From Paenibacillus silviterrae (GTDB taxonomy: Bacteria; Bacillota; Bacilli; Paenibacillales; NBRC-103111), in assembly GCF_030167925.1 (NCBI RefSeq), contig NZ_JASKUT010000001.1, positions 3,224,001 through 3,288,000 on the forward strand: 64,000 nt of DNA, written 5' to 3'. The notes beneath the pieces were generated by a model. The model saw only the letters and a list, made by a program, of their open reading frames with translations. It did not search any database and had not been told where the DNA came from. The stretch's first letter is position 1. The number at the start of each line of letters is the position of its first letter. Of the stretch, positions 7,981 through 16,812 are shown piece by piece. The translations under genes were made by a program, and so were the position numbers.

Positions 7981-8745
7981 TTAATTAAAAACATATTCTC
8001 CTTCACCAATCCGGAGGGTTTTCCCTTTTAGCATTGTTGAATCCGTTTCAAAAATCACCTGTTTGAATTGGTTCTCGTCCCCTTTTACGAACTCAAAATA
8101 CTTTTCGCCAATCTTTAGGGTGACGGATTTGTCTTCTGACTCTGCGACAGACAATCCAAATAAATCCCCCCAATGCGAAGCGGTTGCCGCTGGATCTGAG
8201 ACATGGAATACCGCTCTTTTGATTTCGGCATGACCCGCAGGATGCGGCTTAATGATGCCGGATGACGTTAATTGCTCCAATCTTTCTGCATCCGTCCCTT
8301 TCCATTGAATAATAAACGGATAGACTAACCCTTGAAAGTCACCATCAATGGTCATCATACGCCATTCTATTAATCTGCCGTTCTTATCCAGACGTTTGCC
8401 GTCCATAATAGGGGACAATATTAAGCCAGTTGCTCCTAAGGAAGCAGCCATTTCTTCAATATCATCGGTCCGAATCACGACTCTGCTCAAGATTTCATGC
8501 TCCGGTAATGCGTCAACCGCATCTTTCACCACACGGTTATGTTCCGTTGCCTTCGCTAATTCAAGATTCTCAATACCTAGAAACTCGATATAGGTTATAC
8601 CAAAGTAACTTAATGTATTAAGGGTTCCCCATTCCTTATGGGAACCTCCCTTAAAGGCAACTAAACCGTGCTCTCCAAAGATTTCAACCGGTTTGTCCAG
8701 TTCTTTGACATAATGAACAAGATGATCCCAATGTTTTGTTGCCAT
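7981..8745 (-). CDS. VOC superfamily protein (Glyoxalase-like domain)
   Basis: 254 residues. The N-terminus (KHWDHLVHYVKELDKP) and ITYIEFLGIEN fit the glyoxalase-3-like branch of the vicinal oxygen chelate fold. A second half-domain begins near residue 178 (IKRAVFHVSDPAATASHWGDLFGL). These proteins usually bind a metal and act on small carbonyl or aromatic compounds; the exact reaction cannot be read from the sequence. It is the last gene of a nine-gene minus-strand operon, 3 nt after the reductase gene, with a GGAG-type ribosome site. Its place in a sulfur/amino-acid operon suggests that it handles a reactive intermediate, but this is inference. Confidence 0.75.
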   Translation of the reverse strand: MATKHWDHLVHYVKELDKPVEIFGEHGLVAFKGGSHKEWGTLNTLSYFGITYIEFLGIENLELAKATEHNRVVKDAVDALPEHEILSRVVIRTDDIEEMAASLGATGLILSPIMDGKRLDKNGRLIEWRMMTIDGDFQGLVYPFIIQWKGTDAERLEQLTSSGIIKPHPAGHAEIKRAVFHVSDPAATASHWGDLFGLSVAESEDKSVTLKIGEKYFEFVKGDENQFKQVIFETDSTMLKGKTLRIGEGEYVFN

Positions 8746-8748
8746 TGT

Positions 8749-9555
8749 CTACCCCGCTCCTAACTCCGTTGTCCGCTTTACGGCTGCTAAGACACTTCTT
8801 TGTAGGCCGGCAGCGAAATCACTGTTGTTCAGTTCGTATAATCCGTGAATGCCTACACCGCCGGGCGAGTTATTAATGTCAAGCAACTGCCTCGGATGCA
8901 AGCCGGACCGTTGAAGCATGGCAACAGCTCCGGTTAGATTTTCCAGCACAACCTTCCACGCTAGCTCCCGTGGCAAACCGGCGAGTACACCGGCATCCGC
9001 AAGAGATTCAATAAAATAATAAATATAATTCGGTCCTGCCACACCAAATCCGGTGAAAATATCTATGAATGCTTCGTCCAAATATTGTACTTTTCCGAAT
9101 CCGAGCAGAAAATCGTGTACTTGATCTTGCGTTGCGTAGGCATTTAAGGCAACCCCGCTATAGCCGTATCCCGTATCCGTCAAAGTATTTGGAATGACCC
9201 GAAATATGGGACGATCGGCTCCAAAAAAGCCAGCCAGCTTCTCAATCGTTACACCCGCCACAATCGAAACGATTGCGGCGGATGGTGCAGCGAATTGATG
9301 AACAGCTTGTCCTAGTGCAGTCAAATGATCCTGTGGCCGTACGGCAAGCACAATCATGTCGGCTTCAGGGAGAACCCTCTCTCGAGAACGGTCCGTATTT
9401 ATTCCGTAAGATTTGCTCAGAAATTGAAGACGTGCCTCATTGATGTCAGTGACGCTGATTTGATCTGCAGATACCGTTTGATTGGATATAACAGCGCGAA
9501 TGATGGCCTCAGCCATTTGTCCGCCGCCGATAAAATGAATCCGTTTCTTTGTCAT
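8749..9555 (-). CDS. Pyrroline-5-carboxylate reductase family protein
   Basis: 268 residues, the usual ProC length. A Rossmann nucleotide-binding start is seen (IHFIGGGQMAEAII), then VLAVRPQD, FRVIPNTLTDTGYG and the C-terminal dimer helices with GVAGPNYIYYFIESLADAG and NSPGGVGIHGLYEL, which match the ProC signature. True ProC reduces pyrroline-5-carboxylate to proline with NAD(P)H. Its position inside an operon with an amino-acid importer and a PLP lyase suggests a catabolic or specialised paralogue (such as ProG/ProI-type duplicates in Bacillus) rather than the main biosynthetic enzyme. The substrate is not settled. Confidence 0.82.
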   Translation of the reverse strand: MTKKRIHFIGGGQMAEAIIRAVISNQTVSADQISVTDINEARLQFLSKSYGINTDRSRERVLPEADMIVLAVRPQDHLTALGQAVHQFAAPSAAIVSIVAGVTIEKLAGFFGADRPIFRVIPNTLTDTGYGYSGVALNAYATQDQVHDFLLGFGKVQYLDEAFIDIFTGFGVAGPNYIYYFIESLADAGVLAGLPRELAWKVVLENLTGAVAMLQRSGLHPRQLLDINNSPGGVGIHGLYELNNSDFAAGLQRSVLAAVKRTTELGAG

Positions 9556-9571
9556 CCCGCCACATCCTTAC

Positions 9572-10417
9572 TTAGTTGGTTTTCCACGCTTCAGGCAGAA
9601 TGAAGCCGTCATATTTCTTAATTCCCTTAATATATTCTTCAAACTCTTTGGACTCATATGCAGCTTTTAAATCTTTGGCCCATTGTGTATTTTCATCTTT
9701 CTTATTAATCGATATAATGATTCTGTGCTGCATAGGCGTATTTTCTATTTTCAATGCGTCTGTAATCTTTTTGTCGGCATTTGCAATGTAATTTCCGTTT
9801 ACAACGCCATAATCGACATCTTGCAGCGATACAAGGATTTGAGCAGGGTCCAGAATTTTAAAATCAATTTTATACTTGTCCGGCTCCATGCTGTTAATGT
9901 TAAAATCCGCCACACCTGCCCCTTTTTTAATTTTGATCCAACCGAGTTCTTCCAGAATTCGAAGAGCGCGCTCCTGGTTAACCGGATCATTGGGAATAGC
10001 AACGGTAGTGCCGTCTTTTACATCATTGAGCGTGGTGTGCTTGACAGAATAAAGACCTTGCGGCGCACTCGGCACATAAGCAATTCCAACCATATCGGCT
10101 TTAATTTCTTTGTTAATCGCCTCCATATACGCTGTACTTTGGAATACACTTGCGTCAATGGAGCCCTCCTTCATGGCAGGGTTTACCTGCATGTTTTGAG
10201 AGAAGGTTTTCAAATCAACTTTGTAGCCTTTCTTCTCTAAAAGCGGCATAATCGATTGGCGGAATTGCTCTTCATAGGTTCCGACGCCAAATCCAACGGT
10301 AATTTTTTTCTTCTCTTCCTGTCCTGCGCCTGAAACTGAGCTCTTGGCTTCACTTCCGCCGCACGCCGATAACAGCATGACAATCCCAACTAAAATGACG
10401 AATAATGCCTTTTTCAT
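9572..10417 (-). CDS. metQ: MetQ/NlpA-family substrate-binding lipoprotein
   Basis: 281 residues with a lipoprotein signal peptide (KKALFVILVGIVMLLSAC; lipobox LSAC, lipidated Cys near residue 19). The mature part starts KITVGFGVGTYEEQF and contains DLKTFSQNMQVNPAMKEGSID, YVPSAPQGLYS and AIPNDPVNQERALRILEELGW, all characteristic of MetQ/NlpA proteins that capture methionine or related amino acids for MetNI. The start overlaps the stop of the UroD-like gene by 4 nt (ATGA), so the two are translationally coupled. It is separated from metI by that UroD-like gene, which is unusual. The ligand may be a methionine or cysteine derivative rather than methionine itself. Confidence 0.9.
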   Translation of the reverse strand: MKKALFVILVGIVMLLSACGGSEAKSSVSGAGQEEKKKITVGFGVGTYEEQFRQSIMPLLEKKGYKVDLKTFSQNMQVNPAMKEGSIDASVFQSTAYMEAINKEIKADMVGIAYVPSAPQGLYSVKHTTLNDVKDGTTVAIPNDPVNQERALRILEELGWIKIKKGAGVADFNINSMEPDKYKIDFKILDPAQILVSLQDVDYGVVNGNYIANADKKITDALKIENTPMQHRIIISINKKDENTQWAKDLKAAYESKEFEEYIKGIKKYDGFILPEAWKTN

Positions 10418-11448
10418 ACTTTTGTCTCCTTTGCAAAAACAGATTTTTTAAACTGCTCCAGAGCCTCATCCGTTACGTTAAGCGGGATTGCGCAATTTGG
10501 CGCAAGAATAAACGGTTGTTCTTTCATTAAGTTCAATGCTTCCTCCGCCTGCTTTTGAATTTGAGGAATGTCATTGGAAGCAAACAATACATGATCGACG
10601 CCGCCGATCTTTGTAGCGTTTAAAGCGGCATCCAATCCCGGATTTCCTTCAGCCTTTGTATCCCAGCTGATTCCATCGATCGGGTAGTCGTTAAATCTCT
10701 CGGGCTGTGAATTCGCTCCACAAGTATGAAGGACATTTTTTCCGTAGCTCGCAGCCTCCAGCACAATGGAATCATAGGGTCTGGAAAATTCATTAAACAT
10801 CGATTCGTTAAACAAGCCCGGATGAGCCGTACCGGTCACCGCGTAAAACAGACCATCTGAACCCGCTTGCTTAAGCTCTTGTACATAATCGGCCATGGTT
10901 AATGAAATTGCATGCAGTGCATGATGTGCGGCTGCTCGATGTTCTTTAAATAAAGATTCCAAGGTGACAGGATTTTCAATGCCAAAAACCGTTTTGGTTA
11001 CATAAGCGGACCGGCCTACAATAAACAAAAGAACAGTTAAAGGCGAAAAGACAGTTTGAATTAAAGGGGTGTCAGGCAACCCTTGGCGAATCTTTCTTAC
11101 CGCAACTAGCTGCTCCAATAAGGGTGCTGTATGCATTGCCTTTTTTATATCCAGATCCCAAAGATTAGCGGCTGTCGGAACGACGGTCGTTTGCTGGCGG
11201 GGAAATACGGTTTGATAGTCCTGAAAGTCATACTCATTCCCCCAGGCTTCAGCCAAATAGGTTGCTCTGGGATTGATTTTGACCCAATCCCAATCATATT
11301 TCTTTGTAAAAGAAATCGTCGCTTCCGTTAAATCGGCTGCATTTTGTTCCTTATCGATGAAATGGCGCCAGCCGCTGACAATCGGGCGATCCGCCCGTTC
11401 CCCGGATAATATGGCATTAAATCGGTCTTGTTTGCTCCATTCACTCAT
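10414..11448 (-). CDS. Uroporphyrinogen decarboxylase (URO-D) family protein
   Basis: 344 residues. The fold is recognised from the N-terminal ERADRPIVSGWRHF, the internal DYVQELKQAGSDGLFYAVTG, the HTCGANSQPERFNDYPIDGISWDTKAEGNPG region and the final ILAPNCAIPLNVTDEAL. The last is the Cys-containing end typical of the methyltransferase-like branch (MtaA/CmuA/MetE-related) rather than haem-pathway HemE. Some members of that branch move methyl groups from thiol or corrinoid carriers. Lying between the permease and the binding protein of a Met-type importer, it could demethylate or otherwise modify an imported methylthio compound; that role is a guess. Ribosome site GGAGG is 7 nt before the ATG. 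Confidence 0.8.
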   Translation of the reverse strand: MSEWSKQDRFNAILSGERADRPIVSGWRHFIDKEQNAADLTEATISFTKKYDWDWVKINPRATYLAEAWGNEYDFQDYQTVFPRQQTTVVPTAANLWDLDIKKAMHTAPLLEQLVAVRKIRQGLPDTPLIQTVFSPLTVLLFIVGRSAYVTKTVFGIENPVTLESLFKEHRAAAHHALHAISLTMADYVQELKQAGSDGLFYAVTGTAHPGLFNESMFNEFSRPYDSIVLEAASYGKNVLHTCGANSQPERFNDYPIDGISWDTKAEGNPGLDAALNATKIGGVDHVLFASNDIPQIQKQAEEALNLMKEQPFILAPNCAIPLNVTDEALEQFKKSVFAKETKV

Positions 11449-11476
11449 TTGTTGTCCTCCCTGCTTAAGTTAATCA

Positions 11477-12136
11477 CTAATAGTGGCGAATCTTCCTCGC
11501 TACCGTGTTTCCTAAAGATTGAATGCCTTGTACGAAAATAATAAGAATAATGACAGTAGCAAGAACGACTACGGGATCAAATCTTTGGTATCCATAGACA
11601 ATAGCCATATCTCCGACGCCTCCGCCGCCAACCGTTCCGGCCATCGCCGTTGCGCCAATTAACCCGATTGTCGCAGTCGTCAAGGAAAGGATTAACGATC
11701 CGATGGCCTCCGGCAACAGAAAGTACCAAATGACTTGAAGCGGTGTTGCCCCCATCGACTCGGCTGCTTCAAGTATTCCCGGATTTACTTCGAGCAGGGA
11801 GTTCTCTACCAAGCGTCCGATATAAGGTGCGATATAGATAATAAGCGGTACGATCGCTGCGCTTGTCCCAATCGAAGTATGAACAATTAAGCGTGTAAAC
11901 GGGATGATGGCAACGAGTAAAATAATAAAGGGCAAGGAGCGGACAATGTTAATCACGGGATTTAAAATGCTATAAAGCACTTTGCTTTCCAACACGCCGC
12001 CCGGACGGGTAACCACCAATAAAATTCCCAGCGGAATGCCGATCAAAGACCCCAATAACAGGGACATCCCCACCATATGTAAGGTATCGATGATTGCCTC
12101 CAGAAATTGATCAGTTGTAACAGTAGTTGACATCAT
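11477..12136 (-). CDS. metI: Methionine-type ABC transporter permease MetI
   Basis: 219 residues, the normal MetI length, with five hydrophobic segments and the typical permease signature region (GILEAAESMGATPLQVIWYFLLPEA) that docks on the ATPase, followed by GLIGATAMAGTVGGGGVGDMAI. It forms the membrane channel of the MetNIQ importer. The gene overlaps the end of metN, and an AGGAGGTGG site lies before two consecutive ATGs at the start. Confidence 0.93.
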   Translation of the reverse strand: MMSTTVTTDQFLEAIIDTLHMVGMSLLLGSLIGIPLGILLVVTRPGGVLESKVLYSILNPVINIVRSLPFIILLVAIIPFTRLIVHTSIGTSAAIVPLIIYIAPYIGRLVENSLLEVNPGILEAAESMGATPLQVIWYFLLPEAIGSLILSLTTATIGLIGATAMAGTVGGGGVGDMAIVYGYQRFDPVVVLATVIILIIFVQGIQSLGNTVARKIRHY

Positions 12137-13154
12137 GCTTTTCCACCTCCTCCACGCCGACGCCGTTGTTTTTAAAGAAGGACAGGGCGTTATTCACCTC
12201 GTCCGGTTCTCCTTTTAACTGAACAATCATGTTCCCTAAGGTCGTATCTTGAATCTCCGTCATATTGGCGAATAAAATATTAACCTTCACGTTATATGAC
12301 CTGATCATTTCATACATAATCGGCTCGGAGGCGCACTCACCGATGAATTCCAGCTTGTAAAGCCCGCTTCCAGGTTCTTGTTTCACCGTTTTTTGTACGC
12401 TGTTGGTGATGCTGTTCCGAATCACGGTCTTCACAAAATTTTGCGTCGTCGGATGCTTCGGATGTCCGAACACTTCCAAAACGCTGCCTTGCTCGATGAT
12501 CCGTCCACTCTCCATCACCGCGACCTTGTTGCAAATCTCCTGAATCACCGACATTTCGTGGGTGATGATCATAATCGTAATATGATATTCCGCATTAATT
12601 TTCTTCAAAAGCTGTAAAATCGAGTGCGTCGTCTGCGGATCTAACGCCGATGTTGCTTCATCGCACAGGAGAATGGAAGGATTGGAGGCCAGCGCTCTTG
12701 CAATCCCTACGCGCTGCTTCTGCCCGCCCGATAATTCGCTCGGATAGCTGCCCGCCTTGTCGCCTAACCCGACAAACTCCAGCAGTTCCATCACGCGCTC
12801 GCGAATTTCATTTTTATTTCTTTTTAATAACACCATGGGGATCGCCACATTATCGAATACTTTTTTCGATTCCAGCAGGTTAAAGTGTTGGAATATCATG
12901 CCAATATTTTTTTTGGCTGCACGCAGCTCCTTCACGCTATATGCGCCTAAGTCATGTCCATCTACAAAAACCTGCCCTTTCGTCGGTCTTTCCAAATAGT
13001 TGACCAGACGGATCAACGTACTCTTTCCCGCACCGCTGTACCCGATAACCCCAAATATATCTCCTTTCTCTACCTTTAAGTTGATCCCTTTTAGAGCATC
13101 GTTGGAGATCCCTTTCCGGGTATAGGTTTTATGAATGTCTTTTAATTCAATCAT
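12111..13154 (-). CDS. metN: Methionine-type ABC transporter ATP-binding protein MetN
   Basis: About 347 residues from the ATG at 13152-13154, chosen because GAGG lies 7 nt before it. The open frame extends five codons further. Walker A (GYSGAGKST), Q-loop, ABC signature (ELSGGQKQRVGIARAL), Walker B (ILLCDEATSALD) and the switch His (MIITHE) are all present. The last ~80 residues (KLEFIGECASEPIMYEMI onward) form the NIL regulatory domain that in MetN proteins binds the transported amino acid and stops uptake when the cell has enough. The ATPase powers MetI/MetQ encoded downstream. Confidence 0.95.
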   Translation of the reverse strand: MIELKDIHKTYTRKGISNDALKGINLKVEKGDIFGVIGYSGAGKSTLIRLVNYLERPTKGQVFVDGHDLGAYSVKELRAAKKNIGMIFQHFNLLESKKVFDNVAIPMVLLKRNKNEIRERVMELLEFVGLGDKAGSYPSELSGGQKQRVGIARALASNPSILLCDEATSALDPQTTHSILQLLKKINAEYHITIMIITHEMSVIQEICNKVAVMESGRIIEQGSVLEVFGHPKHPTTQNFVKTVIRNSITNSVQKTVKQEPGSGLYKLEFIGECASEPIMYEMIRSYNVKVNILFANMTEIQDTTLGNMIVQLKGEPDEVNNALSFFKNNGVGVEEVEKHDVNYCYN

Positions 13155-13170
13155 AAACATTCCTCGCATT

Positions 13171-14367
13171 TCATTTTGAGTTTTGGTGATAAGCTTTCAC
13201 TTTCAGTTTCAACAGTGCTTGCTCCGCCAAAAAAGCAAAGTATTGGGAAGCCGGTAATAACGTCCCCTCATCGACATCGAATTTCGGATGATCCAGGGCA
13301 TGGGCAGCGCCTGTTCCGATATTGACAAAAGCACCCGGTATGTTCTGTAAATACAAGGAGAAATCTTCACCTCCCATTTGCGGCGCGATATCATATACCT
13401 CATATCCTGTCTGTTTGGCGATCTCTTTGGTGAAATCAGTCCAGTACCCATCATTTATCGTTGCAGGCGGACCTGGAAACCAATGCAACTTTGCCTCCGC
13501 CCCGGATGCTGCGGCAATTCCTTCTATGATTTGAGTCATTTTTTCTGGAATCATGCGTCGAATTTCTTCATTATGTGTCCGAACCGTGCCTTCCAATTCA
13601 ACAATCTCCGGCAGTACATTCCAAGTGAATCCCCCATTTATTCGGGTTACACTTAGCACAACCGGCTCCAGAGCACTGTTTTGGCGGCTTACGATCGTTT
13701 GAAGCGATGTAATGATTTGAGCCGCTGTTACAATGGAATCCACACCGTTTTGCGGATAAGCGGCATGAGCGCCGATCCCTTTTACCTTAATTTCAAACCG
13801 GTCAACCCCGGCTGTTAAAGCTCCGATTCTCGTTCCAAACGCTCCAGCAGGCAAATCGGGCGAGTTATGAAGTCCGAATATGGCCTCTACCCCTTCAAGC
13901 CCTCCCGATGCCAGCACGCTTTCAGCCCCGTGACCGGTTTCTTCCGCCGGCTGAAATAATACTCTAACCCTTCCGGGCAGTTCATCTTCACGGGCTTTCA
14001 GCAAGTATGCGGCACCTAAAATTACGGCCGTGTGAAAATCATGACCGCATGCATGCATTTTCCCCGGAACTTCTGACGCAAATGGCAATCCGGTTTGCTC
14101 TTCAATCGGGAGTGCGTCAATATCGCAGCGAATGGCTACGATGGGCCCTTTACCTTGTCCGATTTCTGCGATAAGCCCTGTTGTTAGAGGGAGATCCAAT
14201 ATGGAAATATTGGCGTCTGTCAGCCATTTCCGCAATTTTCCTGTTGTTTTAAACTCTTCGTAAGATAATTCAGGCTCCCGATGAAGGTTTCTACGAACTT
14301 CAATTAATTGACTGCCTAAAGCTTGTTCCATCTCATCGAGCTGTTTAATAGACATAAACTTATACAT
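13171..14367 (-). CDS. M20-family amidohydrolase / aminoacylase
   Basis: 398 residues. The metal ligands and catalytic motifs of the peptidase M20D family are visible: HREPELSYEEF, then AIRCDIDALPIEEQTGLPF, GKMHACGHDFHTA, FQPAEETGHGAE, and the closing MGGEDFSLYLQNIPG. Members remove N-acetyl or other acyl groups from amino acids, or hydrolyse IAA-type conjugates. In this operon, with a Met-type importer and a PLP lyase, the likely task is to free an N-acylated sulfur amino acid inside the cell (inference). The start is uncertain: the first ATG lies directly against the GGGAGG site, and an alternative ATG four codons on has a 12-nt spacing. Confidence 0.85.
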   Translation of the reverse strand: MYKFMSIKQLDEMEQALGSQLIEVRRNLHREPELSYEEFKTTGKLRKWLTDANISILDLPLTTGLIAEIGQGKGPIVAIRCDIDALPIEEQTGLPFASEVPGKMHACGHDFHTAVILGAAYLLKAREDELPGRVRVLFQPAEETGHGAESVLASGGLEGVEAIFGLHNSPDLPAGAFGTRIGALTAGVDRFEIKVKGIGAHAAYPQNGVDSIVTAAQIITSLQTIVSRQNSALEPVVLSVTRINGGFTWNVLPEIVELEGTVRTHNEEIRRMIPEKMTQIIEGIAAASGAEAKLHWFPGPPATINDGYWTDFTKEIAKQTGYEVYDIAPQMGGEDFSLYLQNIPGAFVNIGTGAAHALDHPKFDVDEGTLLPASQYFAFLAEQALLKLKVKAYHQNSK

Positions 14368-14395
14368 CCTCCCTTCCAGTTATGGATCAAACGTA

Positions 14396-15610
14396 TTATT
14401 TCGTTATGCTTTTCATTTCAGAACCGGAAAGCAGGCCTGTTAACGCTTGATCGAAATCTTGGATAATATCATCCGCATCCTCTAATCCGACCGAAATGCG
14501 AATTAATCCATCGGTAATTCCAAATATCATTCTCTCTTCCTTTGGTATAGAAGCATGGGTCATGGATGCCGGATGCTGCACCAAAGTTTCCGGATCTCCC
14601 AAGCTGAATGAAATCATCGCTAATTTTAGCGAGTTTATTAATTTTTGCCCCTCAGTCAAGCCTCCCTTTACTTCAAAAGAAACGATTCCTCCCATTCCCT
14701 TCATTTGCTTTTTGGCCAGCATATGTTGAGGATGAGACGCTAAACCCGGATAATAGACTTTATCGATCATAGGATGGGACTCGAGGTACTCGGCAACTTT
14801 CTGGGCGTTGCCGCAATGTTTCTCTACCCTCAGGGCCATTGTTTTCATTCCTCTTAAAATTAAGAATGCGTCCCACGCGTTTAAATGTTGTCCCAAATCA
14901 CCCATTAGTTTCTTTCTCATAAACTGGATCATATCTTTTTTCCCTACAATGAATCCTGCCAGGACATCCCCGTGTCCATTAATATATTTAGTAGCGCTGT
15001 GAACCACCACATCGGCGCCAAGCTCTAAAGGCTTCTGCAAGCAAGGGCTCATAAAGGTATTGTCGACAATGACGGGCAGCCGGTAGGTTTTGCAGGCTTC
15101 CGAGATGTTTCCGATATCCAGAATGGTCAATCTCGGATTGGACGGCGTTTCGATATATACCGCTCTCGTATTGGGTTTTATCGCCTGAATCATTGCCGGG
15201 ATATCCGTGCAATCGACAAAATCAAATTGGATACCGAAGCGGGGAGCCAATGAAGTCAGGAAGCTATAGGTTCCTCCATAAACATCCTTCGTTACAAGGA
15301 CATGATCCCCGTTCTTCAAAAAGCCGAGCAAGGCGATGGAGATCGCAGCCATTCCACTGGAAACGCCCAAAGCGTCTTCTCCACCCTCTAATGCAGCTAT
15401 CTTTTTTTCCAGGGTGCGGGAGGTGGGATTTCCGTATCTGCCGTAATAGACGCCTTCCGACTCTCCGGCCACAACAGCCGCTGCTGTTTCCGTATCAGGG
15501 AAGGCATAGGCGACTGCGGGAACAATACTTTGAGAGATGGCGCCGGTGTGAGGGTCGGGAAACTGTTTTTCATGAATAATCTTCGTATCCATATTCCATT
15601 CTGTTTTCAT
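14396..15610 (-). CDS. Cys/Met-metabolism PLP enzyme (trans-sulfuration family lyase)
   Basis: About 404 residues from the ATG at 15610 (GGAG-rich site upstream; a TTG two codons earlier is in frame). Family signatures are present: YYGRYGNPTSRTLEKKIAAL, SSGMAAISIALL, the PLP-lysine motif SATKYINGHGDVLAG and VQHPASMTHASIP. Relatives include cystathionine gamma-synthase/lyase, methionine gamma-lyase and O-acetylhomoserine sulfhydrylase. The position that is a reactive Cys in methionine gamma-lyases (YGCTF) reads YGGTY here, so a true methionine gamma-lyase is less likely. It is second in the operon, right after the GntR regulator. Confidence 0.87.
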   Translation of the reverse strand: MKTEWNMDTKIIHEKQFPDPHTGAISQSIVPAVAYAFPDTETAAAVVAGESEGVYYGRYGNPTSRTLEKKIAALEGGEDALGVSSGMAAISIALLGFLKNGDHVLVTKDVYGGTYSFLTSLAPRFGIQFDFVDCTDIPAMIQAIKPNTRAVYIETPSNPRLTILDIGNISEACKTYRLPVIVDNTFMSPCLQKPLELGADVVVHSATKYINGHGDVLAGFIVGKKDMIQFMRKKLMGDLGQHLNAWDAFLILRGMKTMALRVEKHCGNAQKVAEYLESHPMIDKVYYPGLASHPQHMLAKKQMKGMGGIVSFEVKGGLTEGQKLINSLKLAMISFSLGDPETLVQHPASMTHASIPKEERMIFGITDGLIRISVGLEDADDIIQDFDQALTGLLSGSEMKSITK

Positions 15611-15617
15611 GTCCAAC

Positions 15618-16298
15618 TCACTCCTCCTCGTTTGTCTGAATTCCTTTAATTCTCTCTAATGCAGTAGCTAGACTATTCATGATATGATCCTGCATTGCTT
15701 TTTCCGCGCCTTCCTCATCCTTTTCGGTAATCTTCTGCAAGATCAGGCTATGTTCTTCATCTGCCTGCTTGTTCCAATCGCCTTGCAGGGATACAAACCG
15801 GCAGTAGCGAAGCGCATGATCCCTTAACTGATTCAAGATTTTGGCAAATGTTTTAAGCCGGCTGATTTCAGATAAATAATCATGAAATTCAAAGCCGTAG
15901 GAAACAAATTCATCATTATAGCCCAGTTGAAAAGATTGCTTCATTTTGTCAATCATAGCCGTTAAATGCTGAATATCTTTATCTGACGCATTTCTGGTCG
16001 CATTCTTAGCTATGTAGCCTTCCAGCATGCTGCGGATTAGAAAGATTTCCTCAACCTCTTTCAATGTTACTGGCGCCACTTTCAACCTTCCATTCGGTTG
16101 CCGGACTAGAAATTCCTCATTCTCCAACCGTTGAATCGCTTCCCTTAAAGGAGTGCGGCTGACGCCCAGCATGGCTGCCAAGCTTTCTTCATGTACAATT
16201 TCATCCGGCTTTAATTCGTTATCTATAATTTTTTGTTTCAATGCAAAGTAAGTATTGTCCTTTGATAACCTGCGTGTCTGCATGATTGAAGTTTTCAT
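15618..16298 (-). CDS. GntR-family transcriptional regulator (FCD/FadR subfamily)
   Basis: About 226 residues from the ATG at 16298 (AGGAG site 6 nt upstream). The N-terminal winged helix-turn-helix includes EIVHEESLAAMLGVSRTPLREAIQRLENEEFLVRQPNG, the standard GntR signature. The C-terminal all-helical part (EEIFLIRSMLEGYIAKNATR, then the FVSYGFEFHDYLSEIS and HSLILQKITEKDEEGAEKAMQDHI regions) is an FCD ligand-binding domain with the usual acidic and His metal ligands. It is the first gene of the operon and an 18-bp palindrome lies about 54 nt upstream, so it probably represses its own operon until an effector binds. Confidence 0.92.
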   Translation of the reverse strand: MKTSIMQTRRLSKDNTYFALKQKIIDNELKPDEIVHEESLAAMLGVSRTPLREAIQRLENEEFLVRQPNGRLKVAPVTLKEVEEIFLIRSMLEGYIAKNATRNASDKDIQHLTAMIDKMKQSFQLGYNDEFVSYGFEFHDYLSEISRLKTFAKILNQLRDHALRYCRFVSLQGDWNKQADEEHSLILQKITEKDEEGAEKAMQDHIMNSLATALERIKGIQTNEEE

Positions 16299-16351
16299 AT
16301 ACATCTCCTAGTCAAGATTTTGATCGTCCCTGTCTCCAAAAGTATAATTGT

Positions 16352-16369
16352 ATAATTGTATACAATTAT
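16352..16369. promoter_or_regulatory. Palindromic operator upstream of the GntR operon
   Basis: ATAATTGTATACAATTAT is a perfect 18-bp palindrome. It contains TTGTATACAA, the TNGTNNACNA-like core bound by many FadR/FCD-type GntR proteins. A half-copy (TATAATTG) precedes it, and a TATACT hexamer on the minus strand could be the -10 box, so binding here would block the polymerase. Confidence 0.7.
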
Positions 16370-16812
16370 TTAATTAGTCTTCCCGGATTCAATTCCCTCA
16401 AATTGACATTACAATTCAAACCTAACATATACATGTCTCTAATTGTGGAATTTTCCTTATTATACTTACAAAAAACGCATTTGTCTACACGTTTATGTAA
16501 TGTTTAATGACATATTAGAGGTTATAATTCAAAAAAACAGAGTGTTTGTGAAGAAATACACTGTTAGTGTTATGTTTTATAACATTAAATTGACATTATT
16601 GCATAAAAATAGAACTCTCAGAAGTTATTGAAAGGCCGCAAATCTATTGAGACGTGGTCAATCGTGGCTTCCCCTTACGGGGAAGCATAATGCATAAGGG
16701 CTTACGGCCCTTATTACATCAAGCCGCCAATGTCGGAGCATTTACATACGCATCAAAAGAAAAAGCCCTTTCTTAGAAGGGCCTGCATTTCAAACTGTTA
16801 CTTCTCGTTATG
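16370..16812. other. Gene-free stretch with two TTACG hairpins
   Basis: No coding region is convincing here. Two adjacent perfect 8-bp hairpins with nearly identical loops lie at 16667-16686 (GCTTCCCC-TTAC-GGGGAAGC) and 16694-16714 (ATAAGGGC-TTACG-GCCCTTAT), followed by the terminator at 16755-16782. Their role is not known; they have no T tract. Confidence 0.5.
16755..16782 (-). terminator. Terminator belonging to the displaced rlmCD 3' end
   Basis: Stem GCCCTT / AAGGGC with a short loop, followed by TTTTTCTTTT on the minus strand. It lies about 30 nt after the stop codon of the rlmCD fragment, which is the expected position for the original rlmCD terminator. Confidence 0.8.

Noticed and set aside
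14396-15610. Methionine gamma-lyase
   Set aside because: The diagnostic Cys of the YGCTF motif is Gly here, so only the wider trans-sulfuration family is called.
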